Positions 1 to 9,752 of a stretch of 32,769 bases of DNA are shown here, piece after piece. Location of the stretch: the NCBI GenBank assembly GCA_022446885.1, contig JAKVBU010000029.1, positions 1 through 32,769 of the forward strand, read 5' to 3'. Position 1 is the stretch's first letter. Each line of letters opens with the position of its first letter. Source of the DNA: Phycisphaerales bacterium (GTDB lineage Bacteria > Planctomycetota > Phycisphaerae > Phycisphaerales > SM1A02). Position numbers and translations under genes: made by a program. Below the pieces are notes generated by a model, which was not told the DNA's origin, did no database searches, and saw nothing but the letters and a program-made list of their open reading frames with translations.

Positions 1-1691
1 CCGCCGAAGCCACCGCCGCCGCCGCCGAAGCCCCCGCCACCGCCGCCAAAGCCGCCCCCCCCTCCACCACCGCCCATGCCGCCCCCACCCAGGTTCAGAT
101 TTGGCGGGTCATTGAAGTCTGGAATAGGCAGCGTGAGATCACGCACGTCGTACACGACCACGACCATGCGCCGTTGCAGTGCATCACGGGACGAGATGAC
201 GAGCATGCCATCTTGCACGCCCCATGCCGGCCGATCACCTTCGAAGCCAACCGACTCCATCATGCGGTCAAGCACCACGTTCAAGGGCAACTTGGCCAGT
301 TGAAGGCCGTTCTCGAAGGTCGTCTCGTCGTCAATGCCCATCGCGTTGAGCGCGGGCCAATCGGGGTAAATCTTGATCCCACTGGTTTCTTCAATGAAGT
401 CCAGCCCCTTGCGGAAGGCGAGGTCCTTACCGAAGTCAACAGGCACTGCGTTCTTTGAGTCTTCAAGCGCTCGCCGGATTTCCTTGTCGCGAGGTGGGCT
501 CTGGCCGGAGAAGCGTGCCGAACGATACTGCGGGTCATAGCCCCCAAGATCGCCGCGATCTTCGGTGATCTGGGGCCAGTCTGGTGGATACGACAAGATG
601 CCGTTCATTGACATCGGCATCGATCGATCAGTCTCGTTGGCCTGCGGAATCTGCAGCGCTTCTTGCTGGTCAACCGAAAGTCGGGCAACACCCGCCCGCT
701 TGCTCCGAGCCAGATCGGCGTACTTTCGCAACAGCATCGTCTGCTTGACCGCTTCTCGAAGCGCCAGAAGCGTGGGATTACGTGGGTCGAAGTGCAACGC
801 ATCGTCAATCAGCGCGAGCGCCTCTTCGTACTCCATTTCGGCCTGCAACTGACGGGCGCGTCGAATGCGGGTCTCAACGATCCGGTCCTTCTTGCGCAGA
901 TTCGATGCCTCATCCTGGGCGGCCTGGGCTTCCTGTTCCTCTTTGGCCGCCTGCTGTTGGGCGAGGCCCGCGTTGTGACGGTCCTGAACAATCTTTGCCT
1001 GAAGCGAGGCAGACTGGTCGTCGAGTTCGTCATAATCAGTCTGTGAGAGGTACTGACGGCCCTTCTTGATCACAACTCGAGCGTTGATGACCTCTTGCTC
1101 CGCAGCAGCCCACTTCTCCTGCAATGAGAGTTCATGGGCTTGCTTCATGTGCTCGTCAAACTCGACAATGGTGCGCTGACGCTGACGCCGCATGCGCATC
1201 TGCACTGACGAAGCACCCGATGTGGGCGGGTTATTCGCCGCGGCGTCGATCATCGGCCCCTCGTCGAGATGGTCCATCGCACGCCTGTACCCATCTGCTG
1301 CCCGTTGGTTCGACGGCATCAACTGCATGACCTCTCCGTAGAGTTCTGCAGCCTTGCGCCAGCGCCCCTCATTCTCCATCCGCTGCGCAGTGAGCAACTT
1401 GACGTTGACCGTTTTGAGCGTGTCGTTGTCAGGTGCGGGCGGATCAGCCGCTGGCGATTCTGACGAGCCTGCAGCAGGTGTATCTGCGGGCTCAGGCGTG
1501 TCTTCTTCCAGATCTTCCGGGTCGATCGGTGGCTCGGGCTGGGCCGGCGGCTCGGGTGTATCGCCCGGATCATCCTGCGCTACCGCGTTGTCGTTCACCG
1601 ACAACGTGGCAACCAGCACGGCCACGATGATCGTGAGCCAGAGGGCGGGGGTTTCGAAGTCATTTCGGCGCCGTTGGGACACCCAGTTCAT
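1..1691 (-). CDS. STN/secretin N0-like exported protein, C-terminus cut by window edge
   Basis: Partial: 563 residues are visible and the frame stays open through base 1. ATG at 1691 is chosen because GGAG lies 6 nt upstream. In order: a basic N-terminus and hydrophobic segment (about residues 15-32) that looks like a signal peptide or anchor; an acidic Pro/Glu-rich linker (about 40-85); a Gln/Glu/Ala-rich, coiled-coil-like region starting near 165; a TPR-like helix pair near 285; and an STN/N0-like domain (about 405-515) with IRRALEDSK, VVLDRMM and VYDVRDL. From residue 535 the chain is nearly pure glycine, with Phe every seven residues near the edge. STN/N0 domains occur in secretins and TonB receptors, so a role in an envelope export or assembly complex is inferred. 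No secretin pore domain is visible. It lies 96 bp downstream of carA on the same strand. Confidence 0.72.
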   Translation of the reverse strand, partial: MNWVSQRRRNDFETPALWLTIIVAVLVATLSVNDNAVAQDDPGDTPEPPAQPEPPIDPEDLEEDTPEPADTPAAGSSESPAADPPAPDNDTLKTVNVKLLTAQRMENEGRWRKAAELYGEVMQLMPSNQRAADGYRRAMDHLDEGPMIDAAANNPPTSGASSVQMRMRRQRQRTIVEFDEHMKQAHELSLQEKWAAAEQEVINARVVIKKGRQYLSQTDYDELDDQSASLQAKIVQDRHNAGLAQQQAAKEEQEAQAAQDEASNLRKKDRIVETRIRRARQLQAEMEYEEALALIDDALHFDPRNPTLLALREAVKQTMLLRKYADLARSKRAGVARLSVDQQEALQIPQANETDRSMPMSMNGILSYPPDWPQITEDRGDLGGYDPQYRSARFSGQSPPRDKEIRRALEDSKNAVPVDFGKDLAFRKGLDFIEETSGIKIYPDWPALNAMGIDDETTFENGLQLAKLPLNVVLDRMMESVGFEGDRPAWGVQDGMLVISSRDALQRRMVVVVYDVRDLTLPIPDFNDPPNLNLGGGGMGGGGGGGGFGGGGGGFGGGGGGFG

Positions 1692-1787
1692 GCGTCGCTC
1701 CACATCTTCCTCCGAGCCGGCCCACCCCTGCGATCGGGCCTCCAATGCCTGAAACAACCGCGCGAACCGAATCGGATGGCACGTACC

Positions 1788-2966
1788 CTAATCCGCCTTG
1801 GCGCCCCCCGCAAGGGCCTCCGGGGGCCGCATTGCTGCCTTCATGGCGGTGACAAATCGATCGAACAAATGCACGGCATCATGAGGCCCTGGCGAGGCCT
1901 CTGGATGAAACTGCACCCCGCTGATTGGCTTCTGGGCATGCCGGAATCCGGCGACCGTCTGGTCGTTGAGATGCCGATGGGTAACGACGCATCCGGCAGC
2001 TTCCAGCGAGGCCTCATCCACACAGAAACCGTGGTTCTGGCTCGTGATCTCGACCTGACCGGTCTCCAGATCTCGCACGGGCTGGTTGGCCCCCCGGTGG
2101 CCGAATGGGAGTTTCCAGGTCGTCCCACCCAAGGCCAGCGCCAACAACTGGTGCCCCAAGCAGATGCCGAAGGTGGGCACACGGCCGGCAACTACCCCGA
2201 GCGTCTCAATCAACCCCGCGACCGCCGCGGGGTCGCCTGGTCCATTGGAGACGAACAGGCCGTCGGGGTTGGCATCGATGATCTCTTGGGCGCTCACGGT
2301 CGGAGGGACCATTCGCACCTCACAGCCTCTGGAACGCAAATATCTGTAAATACTCGACTTGGCGCCGCAATCGATGGCGAGAACCCTGCAGAGGGGCTCG
2401 GCAGGACCAACGGGCGGCCCCCACACCTGAGCCGGTTCAGAAAAGGTCCCACTCGCTTGGGACCCCGCCTCGGAGGCCAAGTCCTGACCGGCCATCGAAG
2501 TGGAGGCCTGAACTTGCTCAAGCAACTGAGCGACTCTGGCCTCGCTCGCCTCCCCCACCGCGATCAGGCCCCGCATGGCCCCCTGTGACCTGATCCGCCT
2601 GACCAAGGCTCTGGTGTCGATCTGATCGAGCATCGGCACGCCGGCTTGAGCCAGCCAGTCGGGCAGGGTCTGCTCGGCTCTGGCACCGGAGGGCTCCAGC
2701 GTGCACTCGTGCACGATGAAGCCGGCCACCTGTGGCCGGCTCGACTCGATGTCCTCGCTGCAAATGCCGTAGGTGCCAACATGGGCGGCCGTCAGCGTGA
2801 GGATCTGCCCGGTGTAGCTGGGGTCGGTGAGTGCCTCCTGATACCCAGTCATCGCTGTGCAGAAGACGACTTCGCCCACCGACGCAACCGAGGCTCCCAA
2901 TGAACGGCCGCGAAAGACGGATCCGTCTTCAAGCACCAGCAGCCCGCGGTCGTGTGTCGCAGCCAT
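1788..2966 (-). CDS. carA: Carbamoyl-phosphate synthase small (glutaminase) subunit
   Basis: Hydrolyses glutamine and channels ammonia to CarB for carbamoyl phosphate, the precursor of pyrimidines and arginine; cytoplasmic. 392 residues, normal for the family. The N-terminal CPSase domain (about 1-150) carries the GEVVFCTAMTGYQE block. The class I glutamine amidotransferase domain (about 195-380) shows VSNGPGDP, the nucleophile elbow FGICLGHQ (Cys269), and the catalytic pair His354/Glu356 in FHPEASPGP. ATG 2966 is preferred over an in-frame upstream start because homology begins there. No Shine-Dalgarno is seen, and a -10-like TACACT ends 7 nt before the ATG, so the mRNA may be leaderless. 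It is divergent from priA across 74 bp. carB is not in the window. Confidence 0.96.
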   Translation of the reverse strand: MAATHDRGLLVLEDGSVFRGRSLGASVASVGEVVFCTAMTGYQEALTDPSYTGQILTLTAAHVGTYGICSEDIESSRPQVAGFIVHECTLEPSGARAEQTLPDWLAQAGVPMLDQIDTRALVRRIRSQGAMRGLIAVGEASEARVAQLLEQVQASTSMAGQDLASEAGSQASGTFSEPAQVWGPPVGPAEPLCRVLAIDCGAKSSIYRYLRSRGCEVRMVPPTVSAQEIIDANPDGLFVSNGPGDPAAVAGLIETLGVVAGRVPTFGICLGHQLLALALGGTTWKLPFGHRGANQPVRDLETGQVEITSQNHGFCVDEASLEAAGCVVTHRHLNDQTVAGFRHAQKPISGVQFHPEASPGPHDAVHLFDRFVTAMKAAMRPPEALAGGAKAD

Positions 2967-2973
2967 GAACCGC

Positions 2974-2979
2974 AGTGTA
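2974..2979 (-). promoter_or_regulatory. -10-like element directly upstream of carA
   Basis: The minus strand reads TACACT followed by 7 nt and then the carA ATG. This spacing would place transcription initiation at or beside the start codon. No convincing TTGACA-type -35 is seen at 16-18 nt, so the call rests on the -10 match and its position alone. Confidence 0.4.
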
Positions 2980-3026
2980 GCCGGGGCCGTTGCGCCTGGT
3001 TCGCCCACAGCACCTTCTCCACAAGA

Positions 3027-3032
3027 CACAAT
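3027..3032 (+). promoter_or_regulatory. -10-like element directly upstream of priA
   Basis: CACAAT (4 of 6 to TATAAT) ends 8 nt before the priA ATG. No Shine-Dalgarno lies between them. It faces the carA element across the divergent intergenic region. No clear -35. Confidence 0.3.
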
Positions 3033-3040
3033 GGTCATCC

Positions 3041-5308
3041 ATGGCGGACCTGTTCGAATTGCCTGTAACCGGCTGGGTCGAAGTCGCAGTTGATGCGGCC
3101 ATCGACGCTGGTGGCGGCGGTCTGCACTACGCCTTGGATGAAGAGACAACCGACCTGTCAATTGGCGATGCCGTCACGGTGCCTCTTGGTCGAGGCAACC
3201 GCCCCACCCGGGGCTGGATCATCGACCGCCTCGACCAGCCACCGGAGGCATTGCCCACAACGATCAAACATGTGCATGGCCGCGATGCCGATACACCAGC
3301 CCTCCCGGATGACTGCATCACACTGGCTTGCTGGATCGCTGAGTACTACATCACGCCGCTGGGACCAACACTGGCGGCGATGTGCCCGCCTCGTGGCAGC
3401 ACAACCGGTGGAGGGCGGCTGCAACGATGGGTGCAACTGGCTGGGGCCAAGCCCCAGTCGCGGCTGGGCGCCACCCAGCAGCGAATCGTGCAGTGGCTTG
3501 AGGGGCGTCCCACCGAGGAGCGGGCCTTCGAACGCCTTGATCTGTGTACTCGACTGGGCCTCCCCGATGCAGGCGCCATCGACCGCCTGCTACAGCGAGG
3601 TGTGCTTGAGGAAGTGCCCCCACCCACCGTCGAGACCACTGCCGCCTCGCGGCCCGCACTCACAAACAACCAGCAGCAGGTGGTAGACCGCGTGGGTGCA
3701 TGCTTGGGAGAGGGCTTTGGTGCCCATCTGCTGCATGGCGTCACCGGCTCGGGCAAGACCGAGGTGTACCTGCAACTCGTGGAGCAAGTGATGCACCGCC
3801 AGCAGACCGCTCTGGTGCTGGTACCGGAGATTCTGCTCACGCCCCAGTTGGAACACCGCATCACGAGTCGGTTTCCTGACAAACGAGTCGCGTTGCTTCA
3901 CTCGGGCGTGAGCCGATCTCAACGTCACGCTGCATTCGAGGCGATCGAGGCCGGCGAGATTGACTGTGTATTGGGCGCCCGCAGCGCCGTGTTGGCCCCG
4001 ATTCGACACGACCGACTGGGCCTGATCATTGTCGATGAGGAGCACGACAGTTCGTATCGTCAAGACAGCACGCCTCGATATCACGGACGAGACGTAGCCG
4101 TGCGACGAGCCCAGTTAGCCCGCTGCCCTGTCCTGCTGGGTTCGGCGACACCGTCGATGGAGTCCTGGTGGAACGCCACCGTGCAGGGCCGCTATGAACT
4201 TCACCGGCTGCCCGACCGAGCCCCCGGGCTCTCGCGGCCCAAAATTCGTGTGGTTGATCGCATGGCGGAACGAGCGAGCGACACGTCGCCTCGCTCCAGC
4301 ATGGGACCGACGCTCCGCCAGGCACTTGGCGAAACCCTTGTGGCAGGGCGGCAAACGCTGCTGCTGCTGAATCGACGAGGCTGGGCCACCCATGTCGCTT
4401 GCCGCAGCCGCGCTTGTGGCTGGGTGATGCGATGCGACCACTGCGATGGTCCACTTGTGTTCCACCGGCGCAAGACCCTCACAAGCGGCGGGCACCTGCG
4501 CTGCCATCGCTGCCATGCACAATTGCGAATGCCCAAGTCCTGCCCAGTGTGCAGCGGCGGGCTGCTCCGTTTGGGCGAAGGAAGCCAGCGACTGGAAGAT
4601 GAGATCGCCGCATTGCATCCCGACCTGGAAGCGGGCGCCCAATTGATGCGACTCGACACGGACACCCGCGGCTCGGCCGCCAATGTTCAGCGGGTGATGG
4701 ACAATCTCCGCACGGGCGCAACGCGAGTTCTGGTTGGCACGCAGATGATCGCCAAGGGGCTCGACCTGCCTGGTGTGGGGCTCGTGGGTGTGATCGATGC
4801 CGACACGTCGCTGCACGTGCCGGACTTTCGCGCTGCTGAACGCACCTTCCAACTCGTTGCCCAAGTTGCCGGTCGATGCGGACGCGGCGCCCACGCTGGA
4901 CAGGTCATCATCCAGACCTGCGCTGCAGACGACCCCGCCGTCGCCCTGGCCGCGAGCGAGTCCTTTGAGCAATTCGCCCGTGACGAATTGAGCCAGCGCC
5001 GGGCAGCGGGCCTCCCTCCGGCCCGGCGAATGGCCCGCTGTGTGGTGGAGCACCCCGACCACGACGTGGTCAAACAAGACGCGACCACGCTCGAAGCGGC
5101 CTTGCAGGCGCTGGGGGCGAATTGGCAGGTGCATCCTGCTGGCCCCTGTCCAATCGCTCGAATCGAGGGGCGACACCGGTGGCAGGTAGAGCTTCAGGCC
5201 GACGATGCCGCCAAGGTGCAAGCTGGCCTCGCCAAGGCCAGAGCTGCCCGGCTGTTTCAAGCCAAGGCCCAGATCACAGTGGATGTGGACCCGATTCAAC
5301 TCATGTGA
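3041..5308 (+). CDS. priA: Primosomal protein N' (PriA), replication-restart helicase
   Basis: A 3'-5' superfamily 2 DNA helicase that recognises stalled forks and reloads the replisome. 755 residues from ATG 3041, close to the usual 730. The N-terminal 3'-DNA-binding domain contains YALDEE, VTVPLGRGN and GWI. The helicase core has Walker A GVTGSGKTE (Lys239), the Walker B/DEEH box IIVDEEHD (about 332-335), and a late motif GTQMIAKGLDLPGV followed by QVAGRCGRG. A Cys-rich zinc region (about 454-505) has paired CxxC motifs including CDHC, CHRC and CPVC. The 17 codons upstream of ATG 3041 in the same frame are unlike PriA N-termini, so the longer start is rejected. It is followed after 76 bp by odhA on the same strand. 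Confidence 0.96.
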   Translation: MADLFELPVTGWVEVAVDAAIDAGGGGLHYALDEETTDLSIGDAVTVPLGRGNRPTRGWIIDRLDQPPEALPTTIKHVHGRDADTPALPDDCITLACWIAEYYITPLGPTLAAMCPPRGSTTGGGRLQRWVQLAGAKPQSRLGATQQRIVQWLEGRPTEERAFERLDLCTRLGLPDAGAIDRLLQRGVLEEVPPPTVETTAASRPALTNNQQQVVDRVGACLGEGFGAHLLHGVTGSGKTEVYLQLVEQVMHRQQTALVLVPEILLTPQLEHRITSRFPDKRVALLHSGVSRSQRHAAFEAIEAGEIDCVLGARSAVLAPIRHDRLGLIIVDEEHDSSYRQDSTPRYHGRDVAVRRAQLARCPVLLGSATPSMESWWNATVQGRYELHRLPDRAPGLSRPKIRVVDRMAERASDTSPRSSMGPTLRQALGETLVAGRQTLLLLNRRGWATHVACRSRACGWVMRCDHCDGPLVFHRRKTLTSGGHLRCHRCHAQLRMPKSCPVCSGGLLRLGEGSQRLEDEIAALHPDLEAGAQLMRLDTDTRGSAANVQRVMDNLRTGATRVLVGTQMIAKGLDLPGVGLVGVIDADTSLHVPDFRAAERTFQLVAQVAGRCGRGAHAGQVIIQTCAADDPAVALAASESFEQFARDELSQRRAAGLPPARRMARCVVEHPDHDVVKQDATTLEAALQALGANWQVHPAGPCPIARIEGRHRWQVELQADDAAKVQAGLAKARAARLFQAKAQITVDVDPIQLM

Positions 5309-5332
5309 GCGGACCTACCCGCCTCTGGGTGG

Positions 5333-5341
5333 TGCTACAAT
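5333..5341 (+). promoter_or_regulatory. Extended -10 promoter element for odhAB
   Basis: TGCTACAAT matches the extended -10 pattern TGnTATAAT with one mismatch in the hexamer. It lies in the priA-odhA gap, about 44 nt before the chosen odhA ATG at 5385. The hexamer 17 nt upstream does not resemble TTGACA, which is typical of extended -10 promoters. Confidence 0.45.
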
Positions 5342-5384
5342 GCCGCTCTTGTCGCAATGGTGCGGCACGCCAGGATTCGATCCC

Positions 5385-8168
5385 ATGAACTCCGAGAGCA
5401 GCCAAGAACCGGCTGCAACCGGCTTGGCGCCAGCCCACATGGCGCTCAATGGTTGGAATGCCGCCTGGGTCGAATCGATGCAGGCGCAGTGGAGCCGTGA
5501 TCCCGCATCCGTTCCAGGTGCCTGGGCAGAGTTCTTCCGAGGGTTTGAATTGGGGGCCGCGGCCGAGACTGCCTCCGAGGGCAACCCGCTGCAGTCGCGC
5601 GTCAATGCACTGATCGCCCGCTACCGAATGCTTGGCTGCTTTGGAGCCGATCTGGATCCGCTGGGGCTTGCAACACGCGATGACTCCCCCCTCTCACTGG
5701 AGGCGGTGGGTCTCAGCGATGACGATCTCGACAGTCTTGTGGATCCGGCCGATCTACCGCTGGAGGGGCCTCTGCCTCTACGAACTGTGGTGGACCACCT
5801 TCGCCGATCGTGGTGTGGCACGCTGACGGCTGAGATAGAGCACATTCGCGACGAGACCCAGAAGGCTTGGCTGCGGGAGGCCATCGAGTCTCGAGTGACG
5901 GCAGTGCCATCCGGGGCCGACCGCTGCGGGCGAATTCTGCGTGAGTTGCAGCAGGCCACCGGGCTTGAACGATTCCTGATGCGCCGATACATCGGCAAGA
6001 AGTGGTTCAGCCTCGAAGGAAGCGAGTCACTGATCCCCATGCTCAACGAGTTGCTCGTTGAAGCTTCGCGGGACAAGGTGGAAGAACTCGCCTTCGGCAT
6101 GGCCCACCGGGGTCGCATCAACGTGCTGGTGAACATTCTGGAAAAGGGATACGACCAGCTCTTCACCGAATTCGAAGAGTCTTGGGGGGAGGACTTCCTC
6201 GACGGCGGCGGCGACGTGAAGTACCACCGGGGGTACAGCGCTGACATTGTCACCGATACCGGCGCCCCGATGCACGTGTCGATGTCGTCGAATCCTTCCC
6301 ACCTTGAGTGGGGCCACCCAGTCGTTCTTGGCCGGGTGCGAGCCAAACAGCGGCTGCGTCAAGACGATGACCGAACGCGATGCATTCCAGTGCTCGTACA
6401 CGGCGACTCGTCGTTGCCCGGACAAGGTGTTGTGCAGGAGACACTCAATCTGTCGCGGCTGGACGGCTACGCGGTAGGCGGCGCTCTGCACATCGTGATC
6501 AACAATCAGGTGGGCTTCACCGCTGAGTTGCACGAAGCCACCAGCGGGCGATTCTGCACCGACATCTTCCGCGCGTTCGACATTCCGGTGCTGCACGTGA
6601 ACGGCAACGACCCCGATGCCTGCGTAGACGCGATGCTGCTGGCCTACAGGTGGCGACAGCGATTCGGCGAAGACATCGCGATCGATCTGGTCAGTTATCG
6701 CCGCCACGGCCACAACGAGACAGACGAACCTACCTTCACAAATCCAGTGCTCTACGAAGCCGTGAAGGCCCAGCGGCCGGTGGTCGAACTCTATGCCTCG
6801 CATCTGCTCGAGTCTGGCTTGATCGATGCCGGCCAGGCCGATCAGGCCACGCGTCGCCTGCTCGATGTGATGGACGAAGCACAGACCCGCATTCGCAGCA
6901 CCCCGGTGACACCAGTTCCACCTGCATTCGACGATGGTTCAACCTGGGCAGGCTTTTCGCAGCGATACGAATTGGAGTCCCCCGACACCGCCGTTGGACA
7001 AGCGCAGCTGGAGCGAATTGCAGCGTCATTGACAGGGTGGCCAGAGGGATTCACGCCACATCGCAAGCTTGAACGACTCATCAATCAACGCAGCAGCAGC
7101 ATCGAGCGCGATGCACCGCTCGACTGGGCGATGGGCGAGTTGCTCGCTTTTGGTTCACTGCTGCTGGAGGGCGTGCCGATTCGGCTGACCGGCGAGGACT
7201 GCGCCCGTGGCACCTTCAGTCACCGCCACGCCGTGTTGCGAGATCAGCAAGACGGCCAGCCATTCGTGGCCTTGAATGCGATCGACCCCAACCAAGCACA
7301 GTTGTGCGTGCACAACAGCCCAGTCAGCGAAGCGGGTTGCATTGGTTTCGAGTACGGCTACTCGTTGGGTGATCCGAACATGCTGGTGCTGTGGGAGGCG
7401 CAGTTTGGCGACTTCGCCAATGCCGGCCAGGTCTACTTCGACCAGTTCCTCGCCTCGGCCGAGAAGAAGTGGCGCCGCTACTCAGGGCTGGTTTGCCTGT
7501 TGCCGCACGGCTACGAGGGGCAAGGGCCGGAACACTCCTCAGCAAGACTGGAGCGCATGCTGCAGTTGTGCGCCGACGACAACATTGAGGTTGTGAACCC
7601 CACCACTCCAGCCCAGTGCTTTCACCTTCTTCGGCGGCAGATGAAGCGTGACTTCCGCAAGCCACTGCTAGTGTTGACGCCCAAGAGCCTCCTACGCCAC
7701 CCCAAGGCCGTCAGCGCCGTGAGTGATCTGACCAGCGGACGGTTCCAACATGTCATCGATGATCCCGGAGCCGACCCCGATCGCGTCCAGCGACTGATCT
7801 TCTGCAGCGGCAAGGTCTATTACGACCTGATCGACCACCGCAGCCGGACAGCGGCGCCCCATCGAACGGCGATCGTACGAATCGAGCAACTACACCCGTT
7901 GGACATGGACACAATCGAGTCGCTGCTCAGCCGGTATGCCAACGTTGATGCCCGTATCTGGGTACAGGAAGAGCCGCTGAATGCAGGGGCCTGGCACTGG
8001 ATGGCGGATCGGTTCCGCGAGCAGGTTGGTTTGCGACTGCAGGTGGTGTCACGGGCTGCAAACGCCTCACCGGCAGTCGCGTCTACGAAAGTGCACAATG
8101 ACGAACAGCATCATCTGATGGTTGAGGCCCTCGGGCTGTCAACCATCGGATCGGAAGGTGCCTCATGA
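5385..8168 (+). CDS. sucA: 2-oxoglutarate dehydrogenase E1 component
   Basis: Thiamine-diphosphate-dependent decarboxylase of 2-oxoglutarate; passes the succinyl group to the lipoyl arm of OdhB in the TCA cycle. 927 residues, matching the homodimeric E1o family (E. coli 933). The N-terminal E2-binding segment has [12 protein letters not shown] and [13 protein letters not shown]. The core has [13 protein letters not shown] (His241 in HRGR), [36 protein letters not shown] and [12 protein letters not shown]. The C-terminal pyrimidine-binding half has [24 protein letters not shown] and [20 protein letters not shown] 5385 is chosen because it follows the extended -10 element and gives a normal-length N-terminus; ATG 5340 in the same frame overlaps that element. 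The stop overlaps odhB in ATGA, implying translational coupling. Confidence 0.96.
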   Translation: MNSESSQEPAATGLAPAHMALNGWNAAWVESMQAQWSRDPASVPGAWAEFFRGFELGAAAETASEGNPLQSRVNALIARYRMLGCFGADLDPLGLATRDDSPLSLEAVGLSDDDLDSLVDPADLPLEGPLPLRTVVDHLRRSWCGTLTAEIEHIRDETQKAWLREAIESRVTAVPSGADRCGRILRELQQATGLERFLMRRYIGKKWFSLEGSESLIPMLNELLVEASRDKVEELAFGMAHRGRINVLVNILEKGYDQLFTEFEESWGEDFLDGGGDVKYHRGYSADIVTDTGAPMHVSMSSNPSHLEWGHPVVLGRVRAKQRLRQDDDRTRCIPVLVHGDSSLPGQGVVQETLNLSRLDGYAVGGALHIVINNQVGFTAELHEATSGRFCTDIFRAFDIPVLHVNGNDPDACVDAMLLAYRWRQRFGEDIAIDLVSYRRHGHNETDEPTFTNPVLYEAVKAQRPVVELYASHLLESGLIDAGQADQATRRLLDVMDEAQTRIRSTPVTPVPPAFDDGSTWAGFSQRYELESPDTAVGQAQLERIAASLTGWPEGFTPHRKLERLINQRSSSIERDAPLDWAMGELLAFGSLLLEGVPIRLTGEDCARGTFSHRHAVLRDQQDGQPFVALNAIDPNQAQLCVHNSPVSEAGCIGFEYGYSLGDPNMLVLWEAQFGDFANAGQVYFDQFLASAEKKWRRYSGLVCLLPHGYEGQGPEHSSARLERMLQLCADDNIEVVNPTTPAQCFHLLRRQMKRDFRKPLLVLTPKSLLRHPKAVSAVSDLTSGRFQHVIDDPGADPDRVQRLIFCSGKVYYDLIDHRSRTAAPHRTAIVRIEQLHPLDMDTIESLLSRYANVDARIWVQEEPLNAGAWHWMADRFREQVGLRLQVVSRAANASPAVASTKVHNDEQHHLMVEALGLSTIGSEGAS

Positions 8169-9430
8169 GCATTGACATCCACGTTCCAGACATGGGCGAG
8201 TCGATCACCGAAGTGCGGCTGGGTCAATGGCTCAGGGCAGAGGGTGACTGGATCGAGCGAGATGACTTGCTCGTTGAGATCGAGTCGGACAAGGTCACTC
8301 AGGAGTTGCCTGCACCCGCCGAGGGTCTGCTCTCGATTTCACAGTCTGAAGGTGCAGATGTGCCGGTAGGCGCTGTCATCGGCACCTTGGATCCAGACGC
8401 CCCACGCCCAACCGAGGCAACGCCGGTGACCGGCGAAGTGATCGATACCCCGGCGACATCTGGTGGAACGCCGTCCGGCACGCCCGCCAGCGATGTCCCG
8501 ACGACGCGAGTCGAGGTGGCGACGGAGACCGCTGCGTCAGCCAATGTTCGTGCCACGCCCATGGCGAGGCACATCGCCGCCGAACAGGGCGTGGATCTCA
8601 CCGATGTGCACGGATCGGGGCCAGCCGGCCGCATCATGAAGGCAGATGTTCTGCACGTGCCCACCCGCGAGGGGAGCTCCCCTGAAGAGCCTCCCGCAAA
8701 TGAGCTTGCCCCTGCCACCGAGCGAGCCATTCGCCGGGAGCGAATGAGCCCGCTGCGACGGCGCATCGCCCAACGCCTCGTGGCGGCCCAGCACGAAGCG
8801 GCGATGCTTACGACGTTCAATGAGGCCGACATGAGCGCGGTCATGAAACTTCGCTCGATGCACAAGGACGACTTCCACGATCGATACGGCGTCAAGTTGG
8901 GATTCATGTCTTTCTTCGCCCGGGCCGTGGTGTCCGCCCTCAAGGCATTTCCGGCGATCAATGCCTACGTAGACGGTGATGTCTTTGAGTACCACGACTA
9001 CGTGGACCTCTCAATCGCGGTGGGCACTGACAAGGGGCTTGTGGTGCCCGTCATTCGCGACGCCCACCAGTTGGACTTCGCCGGCATTGAGGGTTCCATC
9101 TCCGATCTGGCTGCCAGAGCACGATCCGGTGGGCTCTCGATGCAGGACCTCACCGGCGGTACCTTCACGATCAGCAATGGCGGCGTGTACGGATCGATGA
9201 TGAGTACGCCGATCCTGAACCCACCCCAGTCGGGCATTCTCGGATTGCACCGAATCGCCAAACGACCGGTTGAAGATCCAGACAATCCGGGGCAGATCGT
9301 GCTGCGACCGATGATGTATCTGGCGCTGTCATACGATCATCGGATTGTTGACGGCGCTGGTGCCGTCGGATTCCTGGTGCATGTCAAGAACTGCATCGAG
9401 TCTCCAGACCGGCTGCTGCTGGGTCTCTGA
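8165..9430 (+). CDS. sucB: Dihydrolipoyllysine succinyltransferase, E2 of 2-oxoglutarate dehydrogenase
   Basis: Transfers the succinyl group from lipoamide to CoA. 421 residues. The lipoyl domain (1-78) carries the acceptor lysine K43 in ESDKVT. A Pro/Thr-rich linker (about 80-125) follows, then the peripheral-subunit-binding domain (about 128-163, ending in [13 protein letters not shown]), then the acyltransferase core (about 190-421) with SYDHRIVDG, giving catalytic His392 and Asp396. The DMGESITE start of the lipoyl domain and the partner gene point to the succinyl rather than acetyl enzyme. ATG overlaps the odhA stop (8165-8168) and GGAAGG lies just upstream. No E3 gene follows; the next gene is on the other strand. 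Confidence 0.95.
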   Translation: MSIDIHVPDMGESITEVRLGQWLRAEGDWIERDDLLVEIESDKVTQELPAPAEGLLSISQSEGADVPVGAVIGTLDPDAPRPTEATPVTGEVIDTPATSGGTPSGTPASDVPTTRVEVATETAASANVRATPMARHIAAEQGVDLTDVHGSGPAGRIMKADVLHVPTREGSSPEEPPANELAPATERAIRRERMSPLRRRIAQRLVAAQHEAAMLTTFNEADMSAVMKLRSMHKDDFHDRYGVKLGFMSFFARAVVSALKAFPAINAYVDGDVFEYHDYVDLSIAVGTDKGLVVPVIRDAHQLDFAGIEGSISDLAARARSGGLSMQDLTGGTFTISNGGVYGSMMSTPILNPPQSGILGLHRIAKRPVEDPDNPGQIVLRPMMYLALSYDHRIVDGAGAVGFLVHVKNCIESPDRLLLGL

Positions 9431-9459
9431 CTCAAGCCGAGGCACCCGCCAGGCCCGAT

Positions 9460-9732
9460 TCACAGCATCACTCGAATCCACCAGACGATTGCGACGACAC
9501 CCAAGGCCAGACCCGCGATCGACAGCCAGATGCCCGTCGAAACCAGACCTTGACCCTGAAATCGTGCCTCCAGCCGCAACTGGGTCGTGGCGGTTCGAGC
9601 CCGCAACAGCCCCATTGCGGCCAGCAACAACCCCACCAGCGGCACCCAGCACAAGAGCACACTCAGCAAGCCGTACATGGCCGCGGGCGTCGCGCTCGGC
9701 GCCAGGTTGTACTGTCGGGTCGAATCGGTCAC
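9460..9732 (-). CDS. Small two-helix membrane protein, DUF4190-like
   Basis: 90 residues from a GTG start at 9732. A short polar N-terminus precedes a hydrophobic segment (about 19-45), a basic loop with LRART, and a second segment (about 62-88) containing GIWLSIAGLALGVVAIVWW. The hydrophobic, basic-loop, G-rich hydrophobic layout resembles DUF4190 proteins, whose function is unknown. It is convergent with odhB (29 bp) and divergent from rsmH (20 bp). The minus strand has TACCAT 7 nt before the GTG and no Shine-Dalgarno. It is likely a real gene because the frame is composed as a clean membrane protein and the slot is otherwise empty. Confidence 0.7.
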   Translation of the reverse strand: MTDSTRQYNLAPSATPAAMYGLLSVLLCWVPLVGLLLAAMGLLRARTATTQLRLEARFQGQGLVSTGIWLSIAGLALGVVAIVWWIRVML

Positions 9733-9739
9733 GGTGCCG

Positions 9740-9745
9740 ATGGTA
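9740..9745 (-). promoter_or_regulatory. -10-like element for the small membrane protein
   Basis: TACCAT on the minus strand (4 of 6 to TATAAT) ends 7 nt before the GTG at 9732. It has the same position relative to the start codon as the carA element. No -35 is recognisable and the match is weak. Confidence 0.25.
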
Positions 9746-9752
9746 GAGCAGC

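Noticed and set aside
1-60. GCC-rich repeat at the left edge as an assembly artefact
   Set aside because: It stays in frame with the STN protein and encodes a regular Gly-Phe pattern, so coding repeat is the better explanation.
1674-2588. 304-codon open frame on the plus strand opposite carA
   Set aside because: Antisense shadow of the carA glutaminase domain; no family features.
2967-3161. N-terminal extension of carA to 3161
   Set aside because: It would overlap priA; the added residues are not CarA-like and homology starts at ATG 2966.
4115-5299. 394-codon open frame on the minus strand inside priA
   Set aside because: Antisense to a fully motif-supported PriA; the translation has no recognisable domain and open antisense frames are common in GC-rich DNA.
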